Shown: one piece after another, positions 50,489 through 63,024 of the stretch
Numbering within the stretch: the first letter of the stretch is position 1
Layout: each line of letters begins with the position of its first letter
NCBI RefSeq assembly: GCF_010093595.1
Contig: NW_022985457.1
Coordinates: 646,506 to 710,505 of the forward strand
DNA from: Mytilinidion resinicola
Lineage: Eukaryota; Ascomycota; Dothideomycetes; Mytilinidiales; Mytilinidiaceae
Direction of reading: 5' to 3'
DNA: 64,000 nucleotides
Made by a program: the position numbers and the translations under genes
The notes under the pieces: model-generated
The model's input: the letters and a program-made list of their open reading frames with translations, nothing else
Told to the model about the DNA's origin: nothing
The model's database searches: none

Positions 50489-51913
50489 ATGCCTGGCCAG
50501 GGGCCTCAATCCAACCACCGCCGTGGCAACAGCCTAGCACAGTCGCCCGGCTTTGTTGGTTCTTTTACTCGTTTCTGGCAGGTGAGCGCACGCATGGATA
50601 TCAATTCAAAGGGTCCAACTGACAGATGGCAGCGTTCTTATGCTTCAGACTACATTGGTCTTGTTATTCTCCTTATTGCATACATTCTGGTAAGTCTTCT
50701 TGCACTCTCCGAAACTCATATGAACCTCCTCCATGCCCCTTGTCCTGTTGATTCACAAACAACCTCGACAATTGCTGCTATTGTCCTCTCTACGAAACCC
50801 TTCTCCGCTATATTTACCATTGCATTCACACCTAATCTTCTTGAACCAATGTCTATCTGGAATACATTGCTAACATATCCCAGCTTCAATTCTTTGCCGA
50901 ACCATTCCATCGCATGTTCTCCCTCGATAACCTCGCCATACAATACCCGCACGCTGAGAAGGAGAGAGTGCCAGTCAGTACGTGACACAATGAAGGGCTA
51001 TATATCAAAGTGGATGCTGACGTATGCGTAGCTTGGCTATTTATCTACGCTGGTGGTGTTCCTCTAGGGGTGTTGATATTTTGGGCCATAGCTTTCAGGC
51101 CGAAGGGACACAAGGCACATGTCACCATTCTCGGTTGGTTCATAAGGTAATATTCGCATTGCCTGCAAATAAATAATACCATCGGCTAATTGTTGACAGC
51201 TTGATTCTGACATTGTTTATCACGGATGTAAGATCTTGGTGCCTTCAGACATGCCACTACAGCTTGCTTACACAATCAATAGGTGATCAAGAATGCAGTT
51301 GGCCGACCACGGCCTGATCTGATTGCTCGATGCAAGCCAGTACGTGTATATTATCCTGCTCTAACTGTAGCTTTGAAATGTACTGATCACCATTTAGGAG
51401 AAAGGCACCTCGGACCATCAACTCGTGACCTGGGAAGTCTGCACAGAGACGAACCACCACGTGCTCCACGACGGATGGCGTAGCTTCCCCAGCGGCCACA
51501 GTAGCTTTTCCTTCAGTGGCCTAGGATACCTTGCTCTCTTCATAGCAGGTCAATGCCACGTCTTTCGACCTCGAACGGATCTCGGGCGGGTTCTTTTGGC
51601 ACTGGCTCCACTGCTCGGAGCTGCACTGATTGCTATTTCACGATGCGAGGATTACAGACACGACGTTTGGGACGTGACTACTGGATCGATAATAGGTCTA
51701 TTGGTAGCCTTCTACACATACAGAAGATACTACCCCTCGCTCAAATCTAGGGGGTGCGATACTCCGTATCCCAATCCAGCAGATTCGGCGGATGGCAGGG
51801 GTTTTGGGAAGTTGAAAGATGAGGAGGAGAGAATACAGAGCGCTCGCGATTTCGAGGTGGATGACCTAGACGATGATGCAGAGAGCTATCCTTTAAACAA
51901 TATCAGGAGTTGA
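50489..51913 (+). CDS. PAP2-type lipid phosphate phosphatase (DPP1-like)
   Basis: Seven exons: 50489-50581, 50633-50689, 50884-50977, 51032-51146, 51200-51227, 51283-51339 and 51398-51913, giving 319 aa. The three PAP2 phosphatase motifs are present: KNAVGRPRP (motif 1, split from the previous exon by an intron), PSGHSS (motif 2) and SRCEDYRHDVWDV (motif 3, with the nucleophile-activating His). Five or six hydrophobic segments are visible (YIGLVILLIAYIL; LGVLIFWAIAF; SLILTLFIT; LFIAGQ; ALAPLLGAALIAI; IIGLLVAFYTY). HRMFSLDNLAIQYPHAEKER matches fungal DPP1/LPP1 proteins. Predicted to dephosphorylate diacylglycerol pyrophosphate and phosphatidate at the vacuole or Golgi membrane. Intron 2 (194 nt) is unusually long for this gene. 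Confidence 0.9.
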
Positions 51914-52031
51914 TCTCCGTATTTTGACGCGTTGGAAGGCTTGCCTGATATATATTTGGCATCTTCACTCGCTGTGATCGTGGGGAACCCCATCGTCGAC
52001 CTATCTTGACTCGGGCGAGTTCCTGCACTCT

Positions 52032-53077
52032 TCAAGTGGTAGTCGCAAAGCCTAGAATCGTGGTCAAAAGTACCTCCTTTTCCAGCAAATCCACCGTCTC
52101 GCTCCAGAGTTTCTTCTGAACCTTTTCGCCTTCCGTGGAAAGAACAAAGTTCGAAGGTCTGCAATGTAGGACATAGTCAGCAAAAGGCAATCAGTATAGC
52201 GAAGAGACATAGCATACGAGGTCTCCTTCTGTTCGCTTAGATACTGACCGTGAGACTCTTCATGGAGCACTAATGCATCCACCAAGCAGTGCCCACCCTG
52301 TGCGCTGGTCCATGAAAGCATTTTGAGGACCAGGTTATACAAACTCGTCATCTGATAGCGGTGGAGACCGCTATAGCACCACCCCGGATTGGGCGTGTTG
52401 ATGATGACTTCGCTCCTATCAACCCTGCTCGCCAGCTCTCTCGTCCAAAACACGTTGAGTAACTTCGACGTATAATATCTCTGCATGACCCTGCCGAACG
52501 TCTCTCTCTCGTCCAGCCGCGCAAGGATGTTAGGGGCGTTCCGCTCCTTAAATGGGGTCCAGAAATGCCCTTCCGAGGACACTATCGTCATCCGTGATGG
52601 CTTGCCCGTTTGTTTCGCCGTCTTCTGTAGAGTCGGCAGGATGAGCAATGAAAGAAGTGATGTCCCGATGTGATTTATTTGCACATTCGTTTCATGCCCC
52701 GTATGCGACGCCGTGTACGTCACCTGCTTCAAACCTGCATTGAGAAGTACATAATCAAGCCGATCGAGAGTCGCGACTTTGGCGCCGAACGCGACCATGC
52801 TCTCGTAGGAGTCGTAGTCTAGCTGCCATACTTGGACATCACAATCGGGGCTCTCCTTTGAAAAGGTAGTTTTTGCGGTTTCACCCTTCGAGGTGTCCTT
52901 GACGGCTAGAATAAGACGTGATAGTTTGTGGGAAGCGAGTTCGCGGGCGGCTTCGAAGCCGAGCCCGATATTTGCGCCGGTGATGAGACCTGTGTTGCCC
53001 GCTAGGGAGATGGTTGGTGGAAGGGGTTTGGGTTTGAAGGTTAGTTGGCGGTAGAGGAAGCCGAGGAAGCCGCCCAT
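52032..53077 (-). CDS. short-chain dehydrogenase/reductase (retinol dehydrogenase/WW-oxidoreductase-like)
   Basis: Two exons (53077-52218 and 52158-52032) encode 328 aa. The NAD(P) motif is TGANIGLG (residues 34-41), followed by NAG in the middle (LLNAGLK), the catalytic Ser region TIVSSEGH, and YYTSK supplying the catalytic Tyr/Lys. Splicing restores the family C terminus (PSNFVLSTEGEKVQKKLW). Fungal members of this subgroup are often found in secondary metabolism or lipid metabolism; the substrate is not readable. It sits beside the flavin monooxygenase cluster and may or may not belong to it. No membrane segment is obvious. Confidence 0.9.
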
Positions 53078-53617
53078 TTTGTTGACGTGTTGTCAGAATG
53101 GAAGGGATAGAGAGGTGTATTGGCTTTAGCCGAGTACGTCGCTCATATTTCGGCACGATGATGAAGGTTGCTCTCTGCTTATAGTCTGTATAATGTGGAA
53201 AGCAACCAGTATCTTGTAGGAGACTGGTGTAAGCCCACAGGGGGTCACACCTCGTCTCATCCTGCCCGATCTCCCCGCCAAGCCACTAGGCTCTCACGCT
53301 TGTTCCTTCCCAATATTTCAGGGGGCTTCTAAGATTTCTGCCCGAGCATCTTCTTCATCAACTGTCTCGCAGTCCAGGGCTGATGCATCAATGATATGGT
53401 GCTGAGAAGCATATTCCGTGGAATCAAAAGCCGCATTCTATCGTTGACGCCCTTCCTGCATCAGAGAGACCCATGCTATGTTCGAAATCGACCGTTCATC
53501 CTTTATCACACGTATGTCCAGAACATCGAAAGGGATGACCACTCAGAAGCTGATGGATTTGGTCTTGATGGACTCAATGCCTCAACTAAACCCTTCATGG
53601 GCTTTCTTTCTTCTAGG
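53078..53617. other. intergenic, SDR promoter and monooxygenase 3' flank
   Basis: This is the upstream region of the minus-strand SDR gene. A 178-codon plus-strand frame starting at 53396 overlaps the downstream monooxygenase antisense and is not supported. Confidence 0.45.
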
Positions 53618-55261
53618 CTACTTAGTTCCGTTCGCCTCGTACGGTTTGTCTTCGCTATACACGTCATACTTGTATGTGCTGCCAATATGATCCTTTCTGA
53701 CCCCACTCTGGCCCTTTCCATACACCCTTTCTCTGGCTGTCAAGCCTTCTTCAATTGCCTCGGGGTACAGCCCTCGTCTCCTCAGTTCCGGAATGAGCAG
53801 ATCGACTACATCTTCAAATGTCCCGGGTGTCGTGACATAACCCAGATTAAACCCATCAATATCTGCCTCACGAACCCACCTCTCCAACTCATCTGCCACC
53901 GTTGCTGGACTCCCAATTGCCACGGGGCCTAACCCGCCAATCGACGCCTTGTCCGCGATTACACGTGGCGTCCATTTCGGAATATCCTTACTCGTGGTCG
54001 TGAACGAGTCAAGCAGACTCCGGACTTTATGCGCTTCCAAAGAGTCCGCGGCCGTAAGTTCTTGGTCTAGCGGATACTTGGAGAGATCGATACCCGTCCA
54101 GCCGCTCACGAGTACTAGCCCGCCTTCCGTAGATGCGTACTTCTTCAACTCGTCGTGCTTGGCTCTTGCCTCCTCGTCTGTCGCGGCTACGATCGGCGTG
54201 AAAGTCGCAAAGAACTTGATGGAGCGCGGATCGCGTCCATTTTCTGCGGCGAGCTTTCTGATTGCGTCGATCTTGGGGCGAAGGACTTTGGTGGAGTGGG
54301 AGGAGACGAAGATGCCTTCGGCGTGGGTGGCAGCGAACTGGGAGCCGGCCGGGGAGGTGCCGGCTTGGAAGATGAAGGGCGTGCGTTGTGGAGATGGGTC
54401 TACGATGTGCTTGGTGTCTAGATTGACGTACTTACCATGATGGTGAATTGTGCGGATCTTGTTTGGGTCGGCGTATTCGTCTTTCGCCGGGTCGGGGGAA
54501 ACGGCGTCGTCAGCCCATGAGCCTTCCCAAAGTCTGAGACGTTCAGATTCCGTTCGTAAGTTATGCTGAGCAGTTTGTGGAGACTTACTTGTACAGAACT
54601 CGCAGATACTCATCAGCTTGCTGATACCGCTCATCGTGCTCGATAGGAGTGTCTAATCCAATGGCTTTGAATGCAGCCTTCTTCCAGCTTGTAACTACGT
54701 TCCAGCCTATCCTACCCCCGGTCAGGTGATCGAGAGTTGAGAATCGTTTTGCTAGTAGAAATGGCGGCTCGAACGATGTCGAGGCCGTGATTGCGAATGA
54801 GAGGTTTTTCGTCACTGCTGCCATTGCTGATATCGGCTACGCGTATCAACTGTCAGCTTCCCGGAATCGTCATCTTCCTTTAAGTTTTGTCTCTCTTACG
54901 ATAGTTGGATCAGTGACAGGCCATTGTGCAGCCCTTCGGATGCAATTGTCTAAACTGCCTTCGTAGGTATCGTATCCACCATAAGTGTCGGCTAAAAACA
55001 GGGCGTTGATTCCACCGCGCTCCAGAAGCTTGGCTAGATCTATCCAATATTTGAGAGTCCGCTTGGTAGCAGATTTATCATCTGGATTCTAAGAACGCTT
55101 AACATGAGCAACTCGATCTTAAAGTACCATATCCCAAGAATTACCTTCCATTGACCGGGAGACAAATGTCCGATCGTAGACATGTCGAAAGCATTGAGAA
55201 GGATATGTTTCTTTGGCTCGGCAGCATTGCCGTTTTGGGCAAGGGCTAGAGTGCTCGTCAT
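53618..55261 (-). CDS. FMNH2-dependent monooxygenase, NtaA/SnaA/DszA family (luciferase-like)
   Basis: Four exons (55261-55145, 55088-54900, 54836-54589, 54533-53618) encode 489 aa, typical for the family. Landmarks in order: LLNAFDMSTIGHLSPGQW, ALFLADTYGGYDTYEGS, AAQWPVTDPTIPISAMA, AKRFSTLDHLTGGRIGWN, DERYQQADEYLRVLYKLWEG, QAGTSPAGSQFAATHAEGIF and, near the C terminus, GFNLGYVTTPGTFEDVVDLL. These are the hallmarks of class C flavin monooxygenases, which use reduced FMN from a separate reductase to oxidise amines, thioethers, sulfones or aminopolycarboxylates. The MFS gene follows on the same strand, 430 bp upstream. No reductase gene is in the window. The substrate is unknown. Confidence 0.92.
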
Positions 55262-55691
55262 AATGAAATGGTAGAAAGGTCAAGGTGTATTATTTCGATT
55301 TTACTTCTTAGGTTTTGAAGTCAGACGACTCCTTTATACATTCATCGGCTTTCTCGATAACGGCCTTCTTACCCTGGTTACAGCGCTAGTAAAGTAGGTG
55401 GGGCACGATCCTGCGCAATGCCCGTTGGTGATTGCGCCATACGTCAATGGTGGATTGGGGCAACGCCTTTTCACGACACTATGGGGTTTATTGGCCAATA
55501 AATTCAACACTTTGGCATAGCCCGTGGGTCACTTTGCGAAGCGAAGTTTCGCCATAACTTCCCGAGGGTTAGACGCATAGGTTGCCCAAAAAGCTTGGAG
55601 GTGAGTCTTGTGATATTTGCTACTGAATGCCGTTTACCCGTCAAGCGCTCTTTGCAACATTTCTATCTTCTTGTCGAATTGCTAAAAATGC
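55262..55691. promoter_or_regulatory. monooxygenase promoter region
   Basis: This is the 430 bp between the MFS stop codon and the monooxygenase start, both genes on the minus strand. Nothing distinctive was seen. Confidence 0.4.
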
Positions 55692-57283
55692 CTAGAGCCT
55701 ACTCTCAACGGACCGCGCGTCCGGTGAATGCCCTTTCGCGGGGGTCTCCTCATGTACCTCTACCACCCTTTCGCTGTCGTCGACAGTCCCATTTTTCGGG
55801 TTACTAGACACGAATGTTAGCAATCATGTCGGTCTAAGGACAGCTTTAAGAACTTACTCTTTCCGCTCGATATACCACGAGATTATGTGCGCGAGGGCAA
55901 TTAGACATACCGCATTCGCCAGTACGAAAGGGTACCCCTTCTTGAACCGCGGAGCCTCCATAGTCTTGAATGTCAAAAGCGGAGTCCATGCAGTGGTTGA
56001 CTGTGCTAGAGCATTCGCCAGAAGGAGCGTGAAAGATCGCTCTGCCGGAGAATACTTCAGCTGGCTGTTGATCCATCCGTACAAAACGCTCGACATGGCG
56101 ACTGCGGAGTACGTCGTCATGAACGCGAACCACTTCGCCGGCTCCGGAACATCCCATATCGTCAGAATCACTAGTCCGATGATGTTCCACGTATGCGCCA
56201 GCGTAATTGCCCAAGCAGGCCCAAGGAGCAGGTCCGACGAAAAGCACACGAGGAGCGTATAGAAGATACCGAGACCTGGAGACGCTGTACCAAGCTCGTT
56301 CAGTCGGCTCTTAGAGTAGCGTTTCAAGCTCTTGAGCCAGAGAAGATACCCGCCTGTCGATGTGTTGACACTGCCATTCCAGAAGAAGACATCCAGAAGC
56401 AGGAGCGCCCAAATCCGCGGACTCTTCGCCAACTTCACGACGGTACCCCACGTGACTTTTCCGGTAAGCACGTGGCCTGCCCTTTCTAGCCGAAAAGACG
56501 CAAGCTCGATGTCTTTCTTCGTTAGAATCAGTCGATTGGGCTTGTCTGGCGTTCCTGGAAGAACTACGAGTCCGAGCAGGCCGATTGGGATGGTGATGAT
56601 GGCGCAGATGATATACATCCACCTCCAGCCGGCGAGTCCATGGAGGCCGTCTAGTTTCGCTGACGCACCGGCTTGGATGAAGCCTGCGGTCATGGTTCCT
56701 AGGGTGAGACCGACATAGAACACGCCGCCCCTTCTGGCAATTTCGTCGCCACGATACCAGGAGCCGAAGATGAAGTGCATCGCCGGGAAAAAGGCAGCCT
56801 CAAACCACCCGACCAAGAAACGATACGCCGCGAGTTCAGCGTAGGAGTTGGCTCGGTACTGAAGCAGCGTAAACACGCCCCAGACGACATCCAGAGATGG
56901 TATTAACAAATACATCGGAATCTTAGGGAATAGAAACAAGAATGGCAGCTGTCCAAGAACTGCACCGAGGGTGTACAGCGTCTGAAGATGTACGAGCTGA
57001 TTGTTTTGGAAGTTCAGGTCCTCTTTGAGACCTCCGACGTACGCATTGTCTATCTGAGGGTCAGCACTCGACTATACACGTGATCCAGGAGTTTCGACGT
57101 ACTTATGTTTGCTTGGTCGATGTATTTGACCCAGTAAGAAAGAAAAGCATAGGGGACGATTAGGAGATCCAGCTTCAAGATGAGCTTACGTTCTTCGGCA
57201 GTGTCCTCGTCAGTGAACCACTTGATGCGGTACCATTTGGACGATCTCTTCGGGATTGCCATGTCGACAGAAATCGAATTCAA
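55692..57283 (-). CDS. MFS permease, Dal5/anion:cation symporter-like
   Basis: Three exons (57283-57103, 57049-55858, 55803-55692) give 494 aa. The start may instead be the Met at 57262. Twelve membrane segments are apparent. Family landmarks: LLIVPYAFLSYWVKYIDQAN, then NNAYVGGLKEDLNF made by the first splice, RFLVGWFEAAFFPAMHFIFG and GWRWMYIICAIITIPIGLLG. The last intron lies just before a hydrophilic 37-residue tail (VDDSERVVEVHEE), as in many Dal5-like permeases. Relatives carry allantoate, carboxylates, vitamins or sulfonates. Adjacent monooxygenases suggest the permease imports their substrate. It is divergent from the Baeyer-Villiger gene. Confidence 0.9.
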
Positions 57284-58110
57284 AGATGATAATGCACTTG
57301 GATGCAGACGGGCGGTCCAGATCTACATCTTTTATCTTGGCTGGTGCAGTATACCTACGACGCAGATTTTCTAAATCGTCAATATGCCACGACATTGCGT
57401 AAGTAGAGTTTACTACCACATTAATGGGTTTACCTCGGATGTCTGACTTGAAACTGTGAGCATAGGTAAATAATAAGACCGAGATGCTACTATCGAGAAA
57501 GGCGCCGCGATACGATGATGGACAGATGAAGCGCGTGGGAGACATCGTAGGCCTTGGCCTGGACTTACGTTACTAACGCCTCCACGCCCCAAGCCGTGGA
57601 TCATCATCGGAGCTTGTATCACGCAATAGAAACGCAATAGCCTGGGATAATATCACTCGCTAGTGGGGCTGCCCAGATAGGCAATGCGAGAGGATACTGC
57701 AGAGTCAACTTCCATGCACGGCACGACGCAGCCAATGGTTCGCCTAATTAAAGTCGTGCAACGTCGTGCGGGCCGATCAACGGCACCTAGTATTTATGGG
57801 GCCTCCGATTTGTCGTTGATAAGGCTGTGGAGCAGTCGTGGTTTTTGTGATCGAGTGGGGCAAAGGCGTGCTCACCATTGTCCGTTGATGCCAAGGATCA
57901 ACCCCAACATACGTAAGGGCAACGTTGAAACACCACTCACCCGACATATTCCTATCGTGTAAGATACCCTCTTCTTTACCTTGCAAGCCACAAGGTCAAG
58001 AATTGGCCGAGAAGGGTGTTGCGCTCCGAAGCTGACGATAAAGATAGTCCCGAGGACCACCCATAATTGGACGTTCGGTACAGTACACTTCACTAAACAT
58101 CTATTCCAAT
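57284..58110. promoter_or_regulatory. divergent promoter between permease and Baeyer-Villiger monooxygenase
   Basis: An 827-bp gap lies between the outward-facing start codons. It includes GATAAG at 57818-57823, GATAAA near 58036 and, on the minus strand, GATAAAAG near 57331. Such motifs fit GATA-factor (nitrogen regulator) binding sites, but they are short and could be chance. Confidence 0.4.
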
Positions 58111-60001
58111 ATGCCACCGTCTCTCGAAGACCCTATCCAGGCGGCAGAAGACCCACACCTCGAGGCCGCTGAAGAAAAGCTCGATACATGGACAGTTCTT
58201 CCATTGCCGCCAAAGTCCCAGGCGCCGTTGAATTATCCAAAGTCCAACTTGAAGCTTGAGGACCATTGCATCGACGATTTACGAAAGCTGAGAGTGGCGG
58301 TAATCGGAGCAGGCCTATCTGGAATATCAGCGGGTATTCTACTGCCAGCAAAAGTTCCAAATATTGACCTGACTATCTTTGAGAAGAACCAGGACGTGGT
58401 AAGACTTAGCCTCAACTTTTCCCCTCGGTACTATTTCTAATTGTCTCATCTTGCGCATTTAGAGTGGTACGTGGCTTGAAAACATATATCCTGGAGTTCG
58501 CTGCGACATCCCAGCCCACGTCTACCAAAGCACATTCTCGCCAAACACGCAGTGGTCGGAACGGTTCGCCCAAGGTCCGGAGATTCGAGATTACTGGCAA
58601 GCTCAAGCTCGCAAACATGATGTCTACCGTTATATCAAACTGGGGCATCGCATCGAATTTGCAGAGTGGGAAGAAAAGGAATCCAACTGGGTGGTGAAGG
58701 TGCATGACCTGAAGACGGATGAGACATCCGACGAAAAGTTCGACTTTGTAATCTTGGCTATTGGACGATTTAATCGTTGGAAGCTCCCCGATTATCCAGG
58801 AGTCGATGAATTTAAAGGTGTGCTACGACACACCTCAGACTGGGACCCTACTTTTGAGCCTAAGGGGAAGACCGTCGCAGTCATTGGAAACGGAGCAAGC
58901 GGCATTCAGGTGACTCCGGCTTTACAGAAGACAGCGAAGCATGTGGGCCATTACGCTCGAAATCCTACGTGGATCGCAACTTCGTGGGCTGGAGACGAAA
59001 GGATAGATGGACCGCAGCCATATTCAGAAGAACAGCGAGAATCGTTCAATGACCCGGAAACCTATCTCAAGTTCCGAAAAGAGCTTGAGGTGAAGTATTG
59101 GAGGCGATTCAAGGCGATGCTTAGGGGCTCGGAGGAGAATGCAGGCATGAGAGAGACGTTTATTGAGATCATGAAGAAACGCACAGAAGGGAAACCAGAG
59201 CTATTGGCCGGCCTGATTCCAGATTTCGCTCCTCATTGCCGACGTCTTACCCCTGGTCCTGGCTACCTGGAAGCTATCACACAGGACAACGTCGAATTCA
59301 TCCAGACCAAGATCAAGCGATTTACTGAAACTGGAATTGAGACCATTGACGGAAATCACCGCGAGTACGACGCAATCTTCTGCGCTACTGGCGCAAATAT
59401 TGACCTCGCGCCACCTTTCTCCGTGAAATCGCGCGGAATTGACCTGAAAGATGCATGGAAGCCCGGAGGCGTTTTTGGGTTTCCTTACACCTATCTTGGG
59501 CTTGCCACGCCAGGGTTCCCAAACCTTCTAATCCTCGCAGGCGCACATGCCACTGGACCTTCCGGTACAGTGCCACATAGCGTGGAGACTCAGCTCACTT
59601 ATTACGCTAAGCTCCTCCGAAAGGTGTCATCGCAAGGCATTAAGACCATTGTTCCAAGCAAGAAAGCTGCGGATGACTTCATCGAGTATTCAGATGCCTT
59701 CTTCCCCAAAACAGTCCTCACAGACAACTGCAGCTCTTGGAACAACGGTGGCAGACCAGGTGCCCGAATTCACGGGCTCTGGCCTGGCAGCGCTGCCCAT
59801 ATTACCATTGTTCGTCGTGACCCTCGATGGGAAGATTGGGAGTACGAGTATATCACCGACAGTGGTAATAGGTTTGCATACTTTGGTAATGGCTACACGA
59901 AGAGGGAAACCGAGCCAGGTGCCGACTTGACGACATACCTCAAGCTGCCATCAGAGATCAACCTGAAAGACCTTCACGAGAGCTGGTGGGACTTACCTTG
60001 A
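58111..60001 (+). CDS. Baeyer-Villiger-type flavin monooxygenase
   Basis: Two exons (58111-58398 and 58463-60001) encode 608 aa. The first Rossmann motif is AVIGAGLSGISAGI (about residue 70) and the second is VAVIGNGASGIQVTPAL (about 260). Between them lies the type I BVMO fingerprint FxGxxxHxxxW (FKGVLRHTSDW). Other family stretches include YPGVRCDIPAHVYQSTF, CATGANIDLAPPF and PNLLILAGAHATGPSGTV. These enzymes use NADPH and O2 to insert oxygen next to a carbonyl or to oxidise sulfur, giving esters, lactones or sulfoxides. There is no signal peptide, so it is presumably cytosolic. Its position between two permeases and two FMN monooxygenases suggests a shared pathway. Confidence 0.93.
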
Positions 60002-60664
60002 TCAAGTCCCGGTACCTACAACCTGGTTCATGGGATTTGCTTCAAGATTTCGGAGTTCTATGTTCAGGGGCTTCGATATTACTTTCAAATGTGCCTTATA
60101 CTATCAAATTCGAGTGTCCAATAACTTCTCGGCTTTCTTAGCGCAAATAAACACCCTTTCAGACAATAAGAGGCGTTATAAGCGCCGCATATCATACAGT
60201 TTTTTGCAACGTTTATAGACTAATACAACCTCACCGCTCAACCGTAGTTCACCCATTCTGAAACAATCGCCGAAGTGAATGGACATATCTCGGCCTCTGC
60301 TCGTATACGATAGGAGAATTTTCCGTGCCCAGAAGGCGGGACACGGTGGCATGGCGTGCGGGGTTACTTGATATGTCGCGATATTTGCGTGCTCACACCC
60401 CTGCCATTGCTGTGCAATACCTGGTACAAACTTCGTGTGACGGAGACATCGCTAAGTATCTGTGGCGTGTGTGGTATCTATTGTGTATATATTCTTCAAG
60501 AGTACCGGAGAGTTCAATTGATCTGCAGGGTATCTCGAGCTTCAAGTTCCACTCAACCATTTTCACTAGACTTCTCGTTGGCTTGGGAGATCGCTTCAGC
60601 CCCGGCGGAGACTAAGACAATAGTTCATCGTTCCAATTGAGCTACCAGCTCTATCTAGATCAAA
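60002..60664. other. intergenic, tandem plus-strand genes
   Basis: This is the 3' flank of the Baeyer-Villiger gene and the promoter of the UNC93-like gene. No gene or repeat was seen. Confidence 0.45.
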
Positions 60665-62463
60665 ATGGGAACTCCCTTAGAGCCTCAGGAATCCGACTCT
60701 CACGTTCAAGATGATTCTCGCCCCGAGGATACATCACACCCTAGTACGCCCCCTCGATCCACCTTCATCATTACCACCAAGCTAATCTTGTTGAAGCAAA
60801 ATGGTACCGCTCAACCTTCTACAACATCACCATTCTCGGTTTATGTAACTTCGCCGCACCCGGAATCTGGGGCGCCATGAACTCGCTTGGAGCGGGTGGC
60901 GCTGCATCGCCGCATCTCATCAACTCCGCCAACGCGCTTACCTTTTGTTTGATGATCTTGGGTTGCCTCTTTTCGAGTGTGCTTGTAAGATACATTGGCA
61001 TTAAGGGGGCGCTGCTTTTCGGAACTCTGGGATATGCACCCTACGCTGCTGGCCTCTATACTAACAACCGTTTCGGGACCGAATGGTTTGTTCTTTTCGG
61101 AGCTGCTCTATGCGGTATCTCTGCAGGAGTCTTTTGGATGGCCGAAGCAGCTATTGCTATTGCTTATCCAGAGCCTTGGAATAAGGTAAGTCTGAGACTT
61201 TCTAGGCAAGCCGCTATTCCAAAGCTCACTAACGGTTTTTCTAGGGCAAAGCACTCGGCTATTGGTTGACCTATCGTCTATCTGGGCAGATCTTAGGCGG
61301 TGCCATCAATCTGGGAATCAACGCGAAGAACAACCAAGCCGGGAAAGTCTCGTATACCGTTTTCCTCGTCTTCATTGCTCTGCAAGCTACCGGCCCATTT
61401 GTTGCTCTATTATTAAACAGGCCATCCAAAGTCCAGAGGAAGGATGGAAAGCAGGTGCATTTGAGCATTGTAGATGATCCGATCCTCGGGATCAAGAAGA
61501 CGTTGCGACTATTCTTCACGAAAAATTTCCTCCTCATTGTGCTTTGGATTGGACAAGCCGTGTTCGCAGAGGCCGTGTTTTTCACCTATCGTAAGATGAT
61601 CCTACCATTCTACATTTTTATCTAGGATCTAGCTAATACAGACACAGTTTCGCGTGAGTGGTGTATTTACAGCGCAGTGAACCTAGCACGAAGACTAACA
61701 TAACCCAGTATGGTTCAGCGTTAGAGCCCGCGCTCTCGGGTCCTTTTTGTCCGGGATCGTTGCCGTTATTTCGGGCAATATTCTAGGGGTACGCCAAAGC
61801 CACGTGACCTCGCAACGAATTGAATCGATCACTGACCATCATATAGGCCTACTTAGATTCCAAGCGTACAACCTTGAAGTCCAAGGCTCGCTATTCGTTC
61901 GCAGTCATTGCAGTACTCCAAGGCGCGTGGTGGATCTGGGCTACAGTCGTAGTAACCAAGTTCCGGCACACGAAGCCAACCTACGACTGGTCAGACCCAG
62001 GTTTTGGCCACGCGTTTGGAGTCTTCATCCTCTTGAACACCGGATTTCAGATCAACTATCTCTTCCTGTAAGTCCTTCGGTGCTCTTTTCGAGTCGAATT
62101 GATACGAGCGTGGCATTTAGGTACTTCATGATCACCAACCTCGCCAAAAACGAGCCGGAGGTCATCCGATACGCCGCTCTGCTTCGAGGTACCGAGTCTG
62201 CATGGCAAGCGCTCAGCTACGGATTAAACTCTATCACGATATTCGCGCAAGTGGGTAGCGTGTATCTCAATTTCGCGCTATGGGCCATTGCTCTCGTGCC
62301 TGCGTGGCTCGTCTTGAGACACTTTGGAGTCGAGGCATTACACAAGGAGGCAGAATTGGGAGGTCTTGACACGCCAAACAGCACAGGCAAGGAAGAGGTT
62401 GGTGTTTCGGACCACGAGAGAAAGCTTTCGGTGACCTATATTCCTGATCCGGTCGACAAATAG
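60665..62463 (+). CDS. UNC93-like major facilitator protein
   Basis: Seven exons: 60665-60743, 60797-61185, 61245-61590, 61642-61653, 61709-61788, 61847-62067 and 62121-62463, giving 489 aa. The fourth exon is only 12 nt (HTVS). After a hydrophilic N terminus the protein has about eleven membrane segments. UNC93-family landmarks: KWYRSTFYNITILGLCNFA, then PGIWGAMNSLGAGG, AGVFWMAEAAIAIAYPEPWN, then GKALGYWLTYRLSGQILGG and RARALGSFLSGIVAVISGN. An acidic C-terminal tail follows. Fungal members are uncharacterised in most species. Family resemblance is to regulators of ion channels and putative transporters. Here it may export or import a cluster metabolite, which is inference. Confidence 0.88.
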
Positions 62464-63024
62464 TAAGCTGCCATTTCAGTTGCCAAGTATGGGGTATCAA
62501 ACATATAGCCAGATGTTCAGATTTGAGCCGTTTTGTATCAGATTCAAACCCTGTATCTCCGACGTACATATTTAAAGGACTAGGTCTAGGTGAAGCTAGA
62601 TTCGTGTGTAAATGAGATGGTGGAAGTAGAACCACGATCCGCAGATAGAAGTTTGCTCAGTGCGCGTGTAAGCATCGTCTCACGGCTTCCGGGGTATTCT
62701 CGGGAGCGTAAAGCGGTAGTAGTAATTGTATGTACGTAGCTCAATTACAGCATTACAGCATCATACGATCCTCCGTCTTCCTTAGTTTAGTCGTTCCGGA
62801 CAAAGAGCACAAGCGGGGCACAGTGGGTATTTTCTCCCCTTCGGACCTCGAATGGGTGGGCCTGAGTATTTATTCTTGCGTGCCATATTGCGTCCTCTCA
62901 CCCCGGACTCACGTCATCTACGCTAAGCCACGTGATTGCTACATCTTCTAGCTTGGCTATTGTGTCGTTATCATCTCTACATATGCCTAATTTTTTAGAA
63001 GATCTAGATCCAAGCATAGCAAAC
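62464..63024. other. intergenic, promoter of second NtaA-type gene
   Basis: This is the 3' flank of the UNC93-like gene and the promoter of the last monooxygenase. An upstream ATG at 62982 lies in the same frame as the chosen start but gives no family match. Confidence 0.4.

Noticed and set aside
53396..53932. 178-codon plus-strand frame
   Set aside because: It overlaps the 3' end of the NtaA-type gene antisense, with no motif.
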